Below, one piece after another: positions 27,180 to 36,636 of a DNA stretch of 64,000 bases. The notes beneath the pieces were generated by a model. It made no database searches. It had not been told where the DNA came from and saw only the letters and a program-made list of their open reading frames with translations. The DNA comes from Rhizobium sp. NFR03 (GTDB taxonomy: Bacteria; Pseudomonadota; Alphaproteobacteria; Rhizobiales; Rhizobiaceae). Numbering within the stretch: the stretch's first letter is position 1; the number at the start of each line of letters is the position of its first letter. The position numbers and the translations under genes were made by a program. The stretch lies in contig NZ_FOGR01000005.1 in the NCBI RefSeq assembly GCF_900111275.1, positions 248,001 to 312,000 on the forward strand, written 5' to 3'.

Positions 27180-28775
27180 ATGGCACCTCGCGTTCTCGTA
27201 TCCGACGAACTGTCTGAAACCGCCGTCCAGATCTTTCGCGATCGCGGCGTCGATGTCGATTTCCAGCCGCAGCTCGGCAAGGACAAGGAAAAGCTGGCCG
27301 AAATCATCGGCAATTACGATGGCCTCGCCATCCGCTCCGCCACGAAGGCGACGGAAAAGCTGATCGCGGCCGCGACCAATCTGAAGGTCATCGGCCGCGC
27401 CGGTATCGGTGTCGATAATGTCGATATCCCCGCTGCTTCGCGCCGCGGTATCATCGTCATGAACACGCCGTTCGGCAACTCCATCACCACGGCCGAACAT
27501 GCCATCGCGCTGATGTTTGCGGTTGCCCGCCAGCTGCCCGCCGCCGACACGTCGACGCAGGCCGGCAAGTGGGAAAAGTCCAAGTTCATGGGCGTGGAGA
27601 TCACCGGCAAGACGCTCGGTGTCATCGGCGCCGGGAATATCGGCTCCATCGTCATCTCCCGTGGCATCGGCCTCAAGATGCAGGTCATCGCGTATGATCC
27701 CTTCCTGTCCAGGGAACGCGCCGAGGAAATGGGCGTCACGAAGGTCGAGCTGGACGAACTGCTCGCACGCGCCGACTTCATCACCCTGCACGTGCCGATG
27801 ACCGACAAGACGCGTGGCATCCTGAATGCCGAAGCCATCGCCAAGACCAAGCCCGGCGTGCGCATCATCAACTGCGCCCGTGGCGGCCTGGTAGACGAGG
27901 CAGCCCTTGCCGAAGCCATCAAGTCCGGCCATGTCGCTGGTGCCGGCTTTGACGTCTTCGAAACCGAGCCTGCCAAGGAAAGCCCGCTGTTCGGCCTGCC
28001 GAACGTCGTCTGCACCCCGCATCTGGGGGCCGCCACCACGGAAGCGCAGGAAAACGTCGCCCTTCAGGTCGCCGAGCAGATGTCGGATTATCTGGTCAAG
28101 GGTGCTGTTTCCAACGCGATCAACATGCCCTCGATCACGGCCGAGGAAGCCCCGATCCTGAAGCCGTTCATCCGGCTTGCGGAAGTGCTCGGCGCCTTCG
28201 TCGGTCAGGTCACGGAAAGCGCGATCAAGGAAATCGAGATCCTCTATGACGGCTCGACAGCCGCCATGAACACTAAGGCACTGACGAGCGCGGCGCTTGC
28301 CGGCCTCATCCGCAGCCAGGTTTCCGACGTCAACATGGTTTCCGCGCCGATCATGATCAAGGAAAAGGGCGTCATTCTGTCCGAGGTCAAGCGTGACAAG
28401 ACCGGCGTGTTCGACGGCTACATCAAGCTGACGGTAACGACGGAAAACCAGGCGCGTTCGGTCGCCGGCACGGTGTTCTCGGATGGCAAGCCACGCTTCA
28501 TCCAGATCAAGGACATCAACCTCGATGCCGACGTCGGCAGCCACATGGTCTACATCACCAATACCGACGTTCCCGGCATGATCGGCTTCATCGGCAAGAC
28601 CTTCGGCGATGCCGGCGTCAACATCGCTAACTTCCAGCTCGGCCGCAAGGATGCCGGTTCGGACGCCATCGCGCTGCTCTACGTCGACGGCCCGGTGCCT
28701 GAGAGCCTCCTGAAAACGCTGACCGACAACCCGGCCATCCGCCAGGCAAAGCCGCTGGTCTTCAACGTCGACTAA
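27180..28775 (+). CDS. serA: D-3-phosphoglycerate dehydrogenase SerA
   Basis: SerA oxidises 3-phosphoglycerate, the entry step of serine synthesis. The 531-residue product is the long form: substrate-binding domain, NAD Rossmann motif GVIGAGNIGSIV near residue 148, catalytic Arg/His in INCARGGLVDE and CTPHLGAAT, an intervening domain, and a C-terminal ACT domain (VYITNTDVPGMIGFIGKT) that commonly binds serine for feedback control. A GGAGG ribosome site precedes the ATG. Confidence 0.97.
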   Translation: MAPRVLVSDELSETAVQIFRDRGVDVDFQPQLGKDKEKLAEIIGNYDGLAIRSATKATEKLIAAATNLKVIGRAGIGVDNVDIPAASRRGIIVMNTPFGNSITTAEHAIALMFAVARQLPAADTSTQAGKWEKSKFMGVEITGKTLGVIGAGNIGSIVISRGIGLKMQVIAYDPFLSRERAEEMGVTKVELDELLARADFITLHVPMTDKTRGILNAEAIAKTKPGVRIINCARGGLVDEAALAEAIKSGHVAGAGFDVFETEPAKESPLFGLPNVVCTPHLGAATTEAQENVALQVAEQMSDYLVKGAVSNAINMPSITAEEAPILKPFIRLAEVLGAFVGQVTESAIKEIEILYDGSTAAMNTKALTSAALAGLIRSQVSDVNMVSAPIMIKEKGVILSEVKRDKTGVFDGYIKLTVTTENQARSVAGTVFSDGKPRFIQIKDINLDADVGSHMVYITNTDVPGMIGFIGKTFGDAGVNIANFQLGRKDAGSDAIALLYVDGPVPESLLKTLTDNPAIRQAKPLVFNVD

Positions 28776-28806
28776 GCGAACACGTTCAAACGTGAAGCAC
28801 CGATAG

Positions 28807-28840
28807 CGCGTCGGACCTCCCAGGGTCCGGCGCGTTTTTC
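28807..28840 (+). terminator. Rho-independent terminator after serA
   Basis: An interrupted stem of CGCG and CGGACC paired with GGTCCG and CGCG, followed by five T residues, 31 bases past the serA stop. It sits in the convergent gap before the minus-strand permease. Confidence 0.85.
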
Positions 28841-28852
28841 ATGTCGGATGTT

Positions 28853-29743
28853 TCAACCAGCCGCCTTCGGTCGACCCTTTTCCGCCACCGCAATGCCGAC
28901 GAGCGCGAGAAGAAGGGCAATAATATGGAAGGTGTGAAGGGTTTCGCCGATAAGCGCGATCGACAGGAGCGTGCCGAAAATGGGGATGAGGTTGATGAAC
29001 AGCCCGGCGCGGTTGGGGCCGATCAGCTCCACACCGCGCACATAGAGGATCTGCGATAAAAACGAGGGGAAGATGCCGGCATAGGCGACGATGATCCAGC
29101 CCGTCATATCCGGCCAGATCATCGCACCGGACGTGTTTTCCCAGATCATCAGGGGTATGCTGCTCAGAAGCGCCGCGAAGGCGGAAACGGCGATCAGGCT
29201 TTTCCAGTGGATGCCCGGCTTGTAGCGCAGCGACACGGTGTAGCCCGCATAGACGAGAACGGCGAACATCATCAGCGCATCGCCGCGATTGAGATCGAGC
29301 GAGAGCAAGGTCGAGAGGTCGCCATGTGATGTGGTCAGCGCCACGGCGAAGAGGGTGAGCACGAAGCCGAACCATTGGGCGAGGGAGACACCGGTGCGAA
29401 ACAGCACGAAGTTCATGGCGAAGATCACCATGGGGATCGCGGCCTGTTCGATCACGGCGTTGATGGCGCTGGTATATTGAAGGGCGGAATAGAGCGAGGC
29501 ATTGAAGGCGGTAAAGCCGACGGCACCGTAGCTGAACAGCAGAAGCCAGTGACGGCGGATCAGGGGCCAGTCCTTGCGGACCTGCGGCACGGCGATGGCC
29601 ATCAGCAGCGTGCACGCGATGACCCAGCGCATCCCCGTCAGGAGCATCGGGCTGACATGGCCGACGGCGATCTTGCCCGCCACGGAGTTGCCACCCCAGA
29701 TGAAGGTGGTGAGCGCAAGGATCAGATAGGCCTGGATGTTCAA
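28853..29743 (-). CDS. DMT superfamily (EamA) permease
   Basis: The 296-residue protein has ten predicted membrane helices in two EamA repeats (FIWGGNSVAGKIAVG in the first; the PNRAGLFINLIPIFGTLLSI region in the second). Members export amino acids, nucleotides or metabolites, or import small solutes. The substrate is unknown. I chose the ATG at 29743 (MNIQAYLILALTTF), which begins the first helix. It is the only minus-strand gene between serA and purA. Confidence 0.88.
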   Translation of the reverse strand: MNIQAYLILALTTFIWGGNSVAGKIAVGHVSPMLLTGMRWVIACTLLMAIAVPQVRKDWPLIRRHWLLLFSYGAVGFTAFNASLYSALQYTSAINAVIEQAAIPMVIFAMNFVLFRTGVSLAQWFGFVLTLFAVALTTSHGDLSTLLSLDLNRGDALMMFAVLVYAGYTVSLRYKPGIHWKSLIAVSAFAALLSSIPLMIWENTSGAMIWPDMTGWIIVAYAGIFPSFLSQILYVRGVELIGPNRAGLFINLIPIFGTLLSIALIGETLHTFHIIALLLALVGIAVAEKGRPKAAG

Positions 29744-30034
29744 GCTGAAATTCCGTCTCGGGCAAGAGAAGCGAGGGGTTCATGACGCGTGCTCTGCGGT
29801 GCATATCGCGTAAAGAGGCGTGTTGCCATGCAAAAAGCCCTGAATCCCGGGCGAACGGAATAGCTTTTGAAAAAACAAGACAGTATAGATGCGCGGGTTT
29901 GCAGCCCCGGATGACGGGTGGATGCAGCACCATGGGTCGGTGCGGGATGCCTTTGCCGGACGAGGCAGGGCGGTCGCATGCAGTGCGAAGATGAGCGCGG
30001 ATGAAAACGTGCGCTTGCAGACAGGAAAAACGAA

Positions 30035-31333
30035 ATGACGAATGTCGTGGTTGTCGGATCGCAATGGGGGGACGAGGGCAAGGGCAAGATCGTCGACTGG
30101 CTCTCCGAACGCGCCGATGTCGTCGTCCGCTTCCAGGGTGGGCATAATGCCGGCCACACGCTCGTCATCGACGGAACCAGCTACAAACTGTCGCTGCTGC
30201 CCTCCGGCGTCGTTCGCCCGGGCAAGCTTGCCGTCATCGGCAATGGCGTCGTCATCGACCCGCATGCGCTGATCGCCGAGATCGAGAAGCTGGACGGGCA
30301 GGGCGTCACGATCACGCCGGAAAACCTGCGCATCGCCGACAATGCGACGCTCATCCTGTCGCTCCACCGCGAGCTGGACGGCATCCGCGAGGATGCAGCT
30401 TCCAACAGCGGCACCAAGATCGGCACCACGCGCCGCGGTATCGGCCCGGCTTACGAGGACAAGGTCGGTCGCCGCGCCATCCGCGTCATGGATCTTGCCG
30501 ATCTCTCGACGCTGCCGGCCAAGGTCGATCGTCTGCTGACCCATCACAATGCCTTGCGTCGCGGCCTGAACGAAGCCGAGGTCAGCCATTCTGCGATCAT
30601 GGACGAGCTATCCTCGATTGCCGCCCGCGTTCTGCCCTTCATGGATACCGTCTGGCTGCTGCTCGACCGACTGCGCCGCAAGGGTGCGCGCATCCTGTTC
30701 GAAGGCGCGCAGGGCACGCTTCTCGATATCGACCACGGCACCTATCCTTTCGTGACCTCGTCCAACACCGTTGCCGGTCAGGCCGCTGCCGGTTCGGGCA
30801 TGGGGCCGGGCTCGCTCGGTTATATCCTCGGGATCACCAAGGCTTACACGACCCGCGTCGGCGAAGGCCCGTTTCCGACAGAGCTGCACGACGAGATCGG
30901 GCAGTTTCTCGGCGAGAAGGGCCATGAATTCGGCACCGTCACCGGGCGCAAGCGCCGCTGCGGCTGGTTCGATGCGGCCCTCGTGCGCCAGTCAGTCGCA
31001 ACGAACGGCATCACCGGCATCGCGCTGACGAAGCTGGACGTGCTGGATGGCCTGAAGGAGCTGAAGATCTGCGTGGGCTATACGCTCGACGGCGTCGAGA
31101 TCGATCATCTGCCGGCCAGCCAGGCCAGTCAGGCCCGGGTCGAGCCGGTTTATGTCACGCTGGAAGGCTGGCAGGAGTCGACAGTGGGTGCGCGCAGCTG
31201 GGCCGATCTGCCGGCCCAGGCCATCAAATATGTTCGACAGGTCGAAGAGTTGATCGGTGCGCCCGTTGCTCTCCTGTCTACAAGTCCCGAGCGTGACGAC
31301 ACGATACTTGTTACCGATCCGTTTGAGGACTAG
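30035..31333 (+). CDS. purA: Adenylosuccinate synthetase PurA
   Basis: PurA joins IMP and aspartate with GTP in the first step of AMP synthesis. The 432-residue protein begins [19 protein letters not shown] with the catalytic Asp and P-loop-like motif, has the QGGHNAGHT site, the [16 protein letters not shown] site near residue 130, and the C-terminal guanine-binding segment. Length and order are standard. It stands alone, 291 bases after the divergent permease. Confidence 0.97.
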   Translation: MTNVVVVGSQWGDEGKGKIVDWLSERADVVVRFQGGHNAGHTLVIDGTSYKLSLLPSGVVRPGKLAVIGNGVVIDPHALIAEIEKLDGQGVTITPENLRIADNATLILSLHRELDGIREDAASNSGTKIGTTRRGIGPAYEDKVGRRAIRVMDLADLSTLPAKVDRLLTHHNALRRGLNEAEVSHSAIMDELSSIAARVLPFMDTVWLLLDRLRRKGARILFEGAQGTLLDIDHGTYPFVTSSNTVAGQAAAGSGMGPGSLGYILGITKAYTTRVGEGPFPTELHDEIGQFLGEKGHEFGTVTGRKRRCGWFDAALVRQSVATNGITGIALTKLDVLDGLKELKICVGYTLDGVEIDHLPASQASQARVEPVYVTLEGWQESTVGARSWADLPAQAIKYVRQVEELIGAPVALLSTSPERDDTILVTDPFED

Positions 31334-31453
31334 GTTAACAGACCGGTGACGGGTGATGGAAAAGGCTTAAGGCGCGGGTTTTGCACAGATCCCGCGCTTG
31401 CGCTGTATTGAGTATCGGCCTAATCACCCCGAAGGGTTAAAAGAAAGTTTTCG

Positions 31454-34096
31454 ATGGCGGATTTTGTAGCAGTTATTCGCAGGACCGTGGACGGCTTGTC
31501 CGACAACAGTCCGGAGATGCGTTCCAGGGTTTACGAAAAGGCCCGGGGCGCTGTCCGTCGCCAGCTTGAAAGCATGAAGCCTCGTCCATCCGACGAGATG
31601 ATCGACCGCCAGATGGGCAAGCTCGAAGCTGCCATCACGGAGGTGGAGGCGAGCCACGCGCCATCGTCCGTTGCGGAAGCACCTGCCGAGGAGGCGCTGC
31701 CTGCTGTCGTTGCCGCAGCCGCTGTCGCTCCGGCGGTCGTTGCCGCTGAAGATGTTCCGGCCGAGCCGGAGCCTGCCACCGTCGCTTTCGAGCAGCAGCC
31801 CGTTCCCTATGATGTGACCCATGTCGCGCCGGACCAAAGCGTCGAGGCAGCACCCGATATCCCGGAGCCTGAGCCTGAAGCTGAGCGCCATCCGGAGCCG
31901 GAACGCGAGCCAGAACCGGAGCCGGAGCCGGTTTACGAAGAACCCGCTCCCCTGCCTGTTTATGCCGATGAGCCCGAGCCGGTTGCCTATGCGCCGCCGG
32001 AGTCTGTGCCAGAGCCCGAAGCTCAGCCCGAGGATCAGCCGGAGCCCCTTTACGAGCCCGAGCCCGAGGAGCGCGTTGATCCTTCGTTCGACCCACCCGC
32101 CGAGCCGGCGTCCGATCGGGATGCGCTGGACGCGGCAGACGTGCTGGCCGAAGAATATGCGCAGATGCACGAGCCTTCGTCGCACGCGTGGGAGCCCGTC
32201 GATGAGAACGACACGGTAGCGCTCGAAGAGCCTGCGACCGTGGAAGCTGAGAGCGTCGAGCCCTGGACCGAAGCCGCAGAGGGCGCAGCGCAGGACCGGG
32301 TCGAGCCTGAGGCCCCGGAGCCTGCCGAGCCCGCGTCGATCGAGCCCGACTATAACGAACCGGAACAGGCCTCTGCCGAGCCTGCGGTCTACGAGACGGC
32401 CCCCGTGCTGGTGCCGATCGAGCCCGAGCGCGATGTCAGCGCGATGCCGGCGGCGAGCTGGGATCTGCCCGAGTGGAACGATGCGCCGGCCGAGTTGCCC
32501 GTTGCGCCGGTCGCCGCGCATGTCGAGCCTGTCTGGACGGAAAGCGTCGAGACGCATTCCACCGAACACGCCGCGGATCACGATTCCGGCTGGGCTGATG
32601 TACCGGTTGCCCATGATGATCACAATTATGTCGCCGACCCGGCATCCGTGGTCCTTCCCCCCGTTTCCGGCGGCCTGACGCCGGAGGGCGAGCCGTCGCA
32701 TTCGTGGGCGCTCGACGAGACGGACCCTTTCCAGCAGGACGTTCGCCCGGAGGGTATCGAGCCTGCCGTGTCGGACTGGTCCTGGCCGGTCGATCGTACG
32801 AACGAGACCGAACAGGCCGAGGCAGGCGCCGAGCCGCCGCCGCCGCAGAACTGGGACGAGATCGACAGCCTGCTGGCTGCCGGCGGCGTTGCGGCTGCGG
32901 CCCAGAGCCGTCCTCCACTGGATCCAGCAGAGGCTCCTCCCGCACCGCGTCGCCCGGCGTCCTATCGCGCCGAGCCGCGCAAGTCGGCCTTCAGCATCAA
33001 GCGGATCGCCACCGTACTCGTTCTCCTGCTCGTCTTCGGCGGCGGGGGCTATGCCTACTGGACAAACCGCGATGCCGTGAATGGCTGGGTTTCCGGGACG
33101 ATTGCCTCCCTGAACACGGCGCCGCCGACAGCCAATAATGGCGGGACATCGGCGACGGGCAGCGGCGGCGCGGCGTCCGGCACCGCAGCAAGCGGCAATG
33201 CGACGACCGATGTGGCGTCTGCCGCGCCGAGCAACAAGTTTACCCAGCGCCTCCAGACGGATGGCACGGAAGTCGACGAAGGCGCGGCCCAGCCGCCGGC
33301 CGGCGCCAGCGCCGCGCAGGAAGGCAAATCCGTCGCCGCCCAGACAGAGGCAAGCAGACCGGTCGATACGGCCGATGCCGGGGCAACGGTAACGCCGCCC
33401 GTAGCCGATCCGGCGGCTGCGACGCCCGCAACGACGACGCCCGCTCCGACGACCCCGGGCGCCGATGCCGCGCCCGCAGCGAATCCGCCGGTCAGCCCGA
33501 CGCCGGCACCCAACGAAGCCACGACCCAGATGCCAGCCGGCGCGCAGAAAATGTTCCTCTACGAGGAGCGCCTCGGCCAGACGGCTCCAACCGCGATCGA
33601 GGGCGGCGTCGCGTGGTCGCTGAAGGAAGAAGCGCCGGAAGCGGGGCAGCGTCCGGAACCGGTCATTCAGGCGCAGATTACAGTCCCGGATCGCGGACTG
33701 ACCGCCCTGATGACGATCAAGCGCAACACTGACACGTCCTTGCCGGCCAGCCACACGATCGAGTTCGTGTTCTCGCTCCCGGAGAATTTCGAGGGCGGCA
33801 GCATCGACAGCGTCCAGCGCGTGGCTCTGAAGCGCAACGAGCAGGATCGCGGCGACCCGTTGATCGCAGTGCCTGCAAAGATCACCGACGACTTCCACAT
33901 GATCGCGCTCAACGATTTCCCGGAAGCCGTAACGACCAATCTCGATCTTCTGCGGACGCGCTCGTGGATCGACATTCCCCTGACCTATCGCAACGGCCGC
34001 CGTGCGCTGCTGACGCTGGAAAAGGGTGCGGCCGGCAATGAAGCGTTCACCCAGGCGCTGGCTGCATGGAGCCAGGCACGTCCGGCTGGCAACTGA
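31454..34096 (+). CDS. Large bitopic Pro/Glu-rich protein, function unknown
   Basis: I do not recognise a characterised family. The 880 residues divide into a conserved-looking N-terminal helix bundle of about 70 residues (VAVIRRTVDGLSDNSPEMRS), a long acidic EPEPEP-type disordered cytoplasmic segment (residues about 75-500), one membrane helix near 515-535 (IATVLVLLLVFGGGGYAYW), an Ala/Thr/Pro linker, and a C-terminal domain of about 190 residues in the periplasm (MFLYEERLGQTAP onward). A bitopic scaffold or envelope-linking role is plausible, but this is inference from layout only. It lies 120 bases after purA. Confidence 0.8.
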   Translation: MADFVAVIRRTVDGLSDNSPEMRSRVYEKARGAVRRQLESMKPRPSDEMIDRQMGKLEAAITEVEASHAPSSVAEAPAEEALPAVVAAAAVAPAVVAAEDVPAEPEPATVAFEQQPVPYDVTHVAPDQSVEAAPDIPEPEPEAERHPEPEREPEPEPEPVYEEPAPLPVYADEPEPVAYAPPESVPEPEAQPEDQPEPLYEPEPEERVDPSFDPPAEPASDRDALDAADVLAEEYAQMHEPSSHAWEPVDENDTVALEEPATVEAESVEPWTEAAEGAAQDRVEPEAPEPAEPASIEPDYNEPEQASAEPAVYETAPVLVPIEPERDVSAMPAASWDLPEWNDAPAELPVAPVAAHVEPVWTESVETHSTEHAADHDSGWADVPVAHDDHNYVADPASVVLPPVSGGLTPEGEPSHSWALDETDPFQQDVRPEGIEPAVSDWSWPVDRTNETEQAEAGAEPPPPQNWDEIDSLLAAGGVAAAAQSRPPLDPAEAPPAPRRPASYRAEPRKSAFSIKRIATVLVLLLVFGGGGYAYWTNRDAVNGWVSGTIASLNTAPPTANNGGTSATGSGGAASGTAASGNATTDVASAAPSNKFTQRLQTDGTEVDEGAAQPPAGASAAQEGKSVAAQTEASRPVDTADAGATVTPPVADPAAATPATTTPAPTTPGADAAPAANPPVSPTPAPNEATTQMPAGAQKMFLYEERLGQTAPTAIEGGVAWSLKEEAPEAGQRPEPVIQAQITVPDRGLTALMTIKRNTDTSLPASHTIEFVFSLPENFEGGSIDSVQRVALKRNEQDRGDPLIAVPAKITDDFHMIALNDFPEAVTTNLDLLRTRSWIDIPLTYRNGRRALLTLEKGAAGNEAFTQALAAWSQARPAGN

Positions 34097-34245
34097 CCGG
34101 CTGGCAATTTACCGGCGCGAACGTCCGGGGCCGCGTTGCCGTCCCGGGCGCCCGAGCATCTCGCCGGAAGACGTAGAGCGACTGTTCGCCCGGCGGGCAC
34201 AGAGGAATTGGCAACGCTTTCGCAGGTCGAGGACGCGAAAGCGCT

Positions 34246-34713
34246 TCACGGCCTGTTCGGTGGGTGGCCCTCGGGTTCTATCTTGAAGACATCGTCCCCC
34301 ACGAACACAATGACATAGCCGCCTCGCGTTTCGGCCTCAGCGGCCCAGCGCTCCAGCAGGTGTTTATAAGGCGCCTGCTGCCAGATCGCGGGATGATCCG
34401 GATCGACCAGCACGGTCGTCTGCGGCCCCTGCTGATACACCATCATATGCGCGACCAGCGGGTCCCAATCCGGTTCGAGGTCCGGCTTCGTCATCCACGC
34501 GCAAAGGAAGTCACGACAGAGCGTCGGGCGCTCGGCATAGATCGTGCATCCGCGCCCCGCCACGCAATGACGACACCAGGCATTCGCCGGCTTTTCCAGC
34601 GCGTCGATATCGGGCAGGCGGCAGCAGAGCGTGCAGGTGCGACAGCTCCGGCCGGGAAGGGGCAAAGGCGCGAGGTTGCTGGCAGCAACGGGTTCGATAT
34701 CAGTCCGTGTCAC
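34246..34713 (-). CDS. YkgJ-like cysteine-cluster protein
   Basis: The product contains the Cys-rich YkgJ/Fe-S-or-zinc motif: CRTCTLCCRLPDI, then WCRHCVAGRGCTIY and RPTLCRDFLCAW, followed by an alpha/beta tail. The longer open frame reaches 35061, but I chose the GTG at 34713 because the upstream part is low-complexity and lacks homology; this gives 155 residues. Such proteins are predicted to bind metal but their role is unknown. Confidence 0.75.
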   Translation of the reverse strand: MTRTDIEPVAASNLAPLPLPGRSCRTCTLCCRLPDIDALEKPANAWCRHCVAGRGCTIYAERPTLCRDFLCAWMTKPDLEPDWDPLVAHMMVYQQGPQTTVLVDPDHPAIWQQAPYKHLLERWAAEAETRGGYVIVFVGDDVFKIEPEGHPPNRP

Positions 34714-34893
34714 GCGACAGTCGCTTCCTTCGTGTCGTTGCGCACCTTGCTCACCTCTTTCTCGTCTCTCCCGATCGTGTAGCGGGGCAGTTCCGCCGCG
34801 TGACGGGTAAGGCTGTCGGTACGCTTCCCGACACAGAACCACAAGCTGTCCGTTCGGTGCTATCTTTCGCGTGCAGCAACATGGAATGTCGAC

Positions 34894-35118
34894 ATGCACC
34901 CGAACTTCCGCTTCAGCATCTTCGTGCACGGACGGTTGGCGCTCCCGGCGATGACCTTGAGCAGCCAGGCTCTCCGCCGCACGCTGATGATTGCCAGCGA
35001 CAACAACGAAGCCCGGGCCGACTATATCTACCAGCATGTCGAAGAGACAGGACGCTGCCAACTGTTCACGGAGGATGAGCAGACCGGCTACGTGATCGAG
35101 AAGATTCTCTCGTCATAG
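34894..35118 (+). CDS. Small protein, tandem paralogue A
   Basis: This 74-residue protein aligns end to end with the next gene: FRFSIFVHGRLALPAMTLS matches YRLSVFQAGKLARHPVELT, and the C-terminal TGYVIEKI matches PYYVVERV. Both look like small single-domain soluble proteins with no signal. The ribosome site here is weak. I do not recognise the family. Confidence 0.62.
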   Translation: MHPNFRFSIFVHGRLALPAMTLSSQALRRTLMIASDNNEARADYIYQHVEETGRCQLFTEDEQTGYVIEKILSS

Positions 35119-35140
35119 CCGGAAAACGGAGGAGACGGAC

Positions 35141-35374
35141 ATGGTGAAAGAATATCGACTGAGCGTTTTTCAGGCGGGCAAGCTTGCCCGGCATCCGGTC
35201 GAACTGACGGATGTCGAGCTACGGGCGCATCTTCTCGTGGTGACGGATTTCGACGAACCGAAAGTCAACGGCGTCTGCAAATATGCGAGCCGCTGCGGCC
35301 GTAGCGAGTTTTCCCTGTCGGTGGACGGGCCCTATTATGTCGTGGAGCGCGTTCCCGTTCACGCAACGGCATGA
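35141..35374 (+). CDS. Small protein, tandem paralogue B
   Basis: The 77-residue product is a paralogue of the gene 22 bases upstream (see shared motifs there). A strong GGAGGAG ribosome site precedes the ATG. The pair is followed by a strong terminator and is probably one transcript. Function unknown. Confidence 0.68.
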   Translation: MVKEYRLSVFQAGKLARHPVELTDVELRAHLLVVTDFDEPKVNGVCKYASRCGRSEFSLSVDGPYYVVERVPVHATA

Positions 35375-35425
35375 TGCTCGCACCGTTCCGGCAAGCGGCC
35401 GGGACAGTGAGACTTGCAAGTCACG

Positions 35426-35457
35426 AAAAAGCCGGCTGGTGGACCAGCCGGCTTTTT
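35426..35457 (+). terminator. Rho-independent terminator after the small paralogues
   Basis: AAAAAGCCGGCTGGT / ACCAGCCGGCTTTTT is a perfect stem with a two-base centre and T-run in both directions, so it may terminate transcripts from both strands. Confidence 0.92.
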
Positions 35458-35482
35458 GCGTTTGAAAGACCGTAAGCGGGTT

Positions 35483-35522
35483 AGAGAATTCTCGGTGAAC
35501 ACGCGTTCACCGGAAATTCTCT
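35483..35522. repeat. 18-bp-arm inverted repeat in a convergent gap
   Basis: Arms at 35483-35500 and 35505-35522 are inverted copies with two mismatches and a four-base ACGC loop. It lies between the bidirectional terminator and the minus-strand barrel gene. It lacks a T-run, so it is not an ordinary terminator. Confidence 0.65.
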
Positions 35523-35540
35523 ATCCTCTTGTTTTCTCCG

Positions 35541-35586
35541 CATTGTCCGACGCCAAAGCGATCCCGCTTCGGCTGGAAATGCTCTA
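35541..35586. repeat. Rhizobial palindromic repeat overlapping the barrel gene stop
   Basis: The minus strand reads AGAGCATTTCCAGCCGAAG and onward to GGCGTCGGACAATG, an imperfect palindrome that resembles a short repeat common in rhizobial intergenic DNA. It begins within the stop codon of the adjacent minus-strand gene. Assignment to a repeat family is from recall. Confidence 0.5.
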
Positions 35587-36327
35587 GAAGCTCTTACGGA
35601 AGCCGACGATGACAGCGTGGCTGCGGAAATCGGTTTCCGAACGCGAGCCGTCACGTGCCGTGAAGGAGAAGTCGTCGGCTGCCGTGAAGCGGTAACCGAT
35701 GTCGAACGTGGTGTTGGTCAGCATGGCGAAATTGGTGAACAGGCCCAGTTCCTGGATGTTGATACCGACGCCGGCGTCGAGGTGGTAGGCAAAGCGCGTG
35801 TCGTCATCGTCCATCAGCGTGGCAACGCCGGCAATGCCCTGGCGACGCAGTTCGAGGTTCATGACACCGACGCCGCCGCCGACGTAAGGCGTGATGGCCG
35901 AAAGCGGGCCACCGAGCGGAATGTCGAGGTAGCCGTTGACGTAGCCCTGGATGGTGCGTGCATCGCCGAAGCTGTCGATGGAGCGGGCGGCGCCGAGGCC
36001 GCTCGAGCTATGATTGTCGACCGAAGCATTGCCCATGCCGACTTCAATTTCGACGCGCGGGGAAACATAGCCCATGTCGCCGAAGTTGTAACCGGCACGA
36101 ACACCCGAGTAATAGCCGACGTCGTAGTCCGTGTTAACCGTGGTGCCGGCAACGCCAAAGGATGTGTCGTCGAGGAATGTCAGGCTGCTGACCGAACCGA
36201 GGTAGAAGCCGCCATTGGTTTCGACGACGACCGGGCCGACCGGCTCCGTCAGATCCGCAGCGCGTACGATGGAACCGGAAGCCGCGAGAGCAACGCCAGC
36301 GAGGAGGATCTTGGTAAAGCGGGTCAT
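35584..36327 (-). CDS. Outer-membrane beta-barrel protein
   Basis: The 247-residue product has a signal peptide (KILLAGVALAASGSIVRA) and alternating barrel strands (GGFYLGSVSSLTFL, VRAGYNFGDMGYVSPRVEIEVGMG, TPYVGGGVGVMNLEL, FRSHAVIVGFRKSF ending in Phe). It shares the small-barrel layout of the two Omp25-like proteins but is too diverged to call a close paralogue. The terminal Phe suits insertion by BAM. Confidence 0.85.
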   Translation of the reverse strand: MTRFTKILLAGVALAASGSIVRAADLTEPVGPVVVETNGGFYLGSVSSLTFLDDTSFGVAGTTVNTDYDVGYYSGVRAGYNFGDMGYVSPRVEIEVGMGNASVDNHSSSGLGAARSIDSFGDARTIQGYVNGYLDIPLGGPLSAITPYVGGGVGVMNLELRRQGIAGVATLMDDDDTRFAYHLDAGVGINIQELGLFTNFAMLTNTTFDIGYRFTAADDFSFTARDGSRSETDFRSHAVIVGFRKSF

Positions 36328-36636
36328 GACGACATCCTTCGAAAGAGAGCGGCGCAGTCAGCAAGTGTGCGTCGGATGTTGAGTAAGTAGCCGGTTTTTG
36401 CGCGAGCAGTAGAGGAGACGGCGCCGAAAAGCGGTGGCGTTCACCTCGAAAAATGGGGCTGTTGCATGAAAGTCACGAATGCGTCCTCCACGTGTGTTGG
36501 AAAAGACTTAAGGATGAGGGCGCGAGATGGCCAGCTGCCGGGCACAGCGCTATGTTCCGTAACACGATGCCGCCGACCCTCGCTGGACGGCAGAACCGTC
36601 GGCGCAGCGCTGTGCAAGAACCCGTGAGGAAGCCTG
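36328..36636. other. Gene-free divergent gap
   Basis: This 309-base gap between a minus-strand barrel gene and a plus-strand lipoprotein hydrolase must hold both promoters. I see no RNA gene or repeat in it. Confidence 0.5.

Noticed and set aside
31424-33898. 824-codon minus-strand open frame
   Set aside because: It is antisense to the 880-residue gene; its Arg/Leu/Gly-rich composition is a shadow of the repetitive plus-strand codons.
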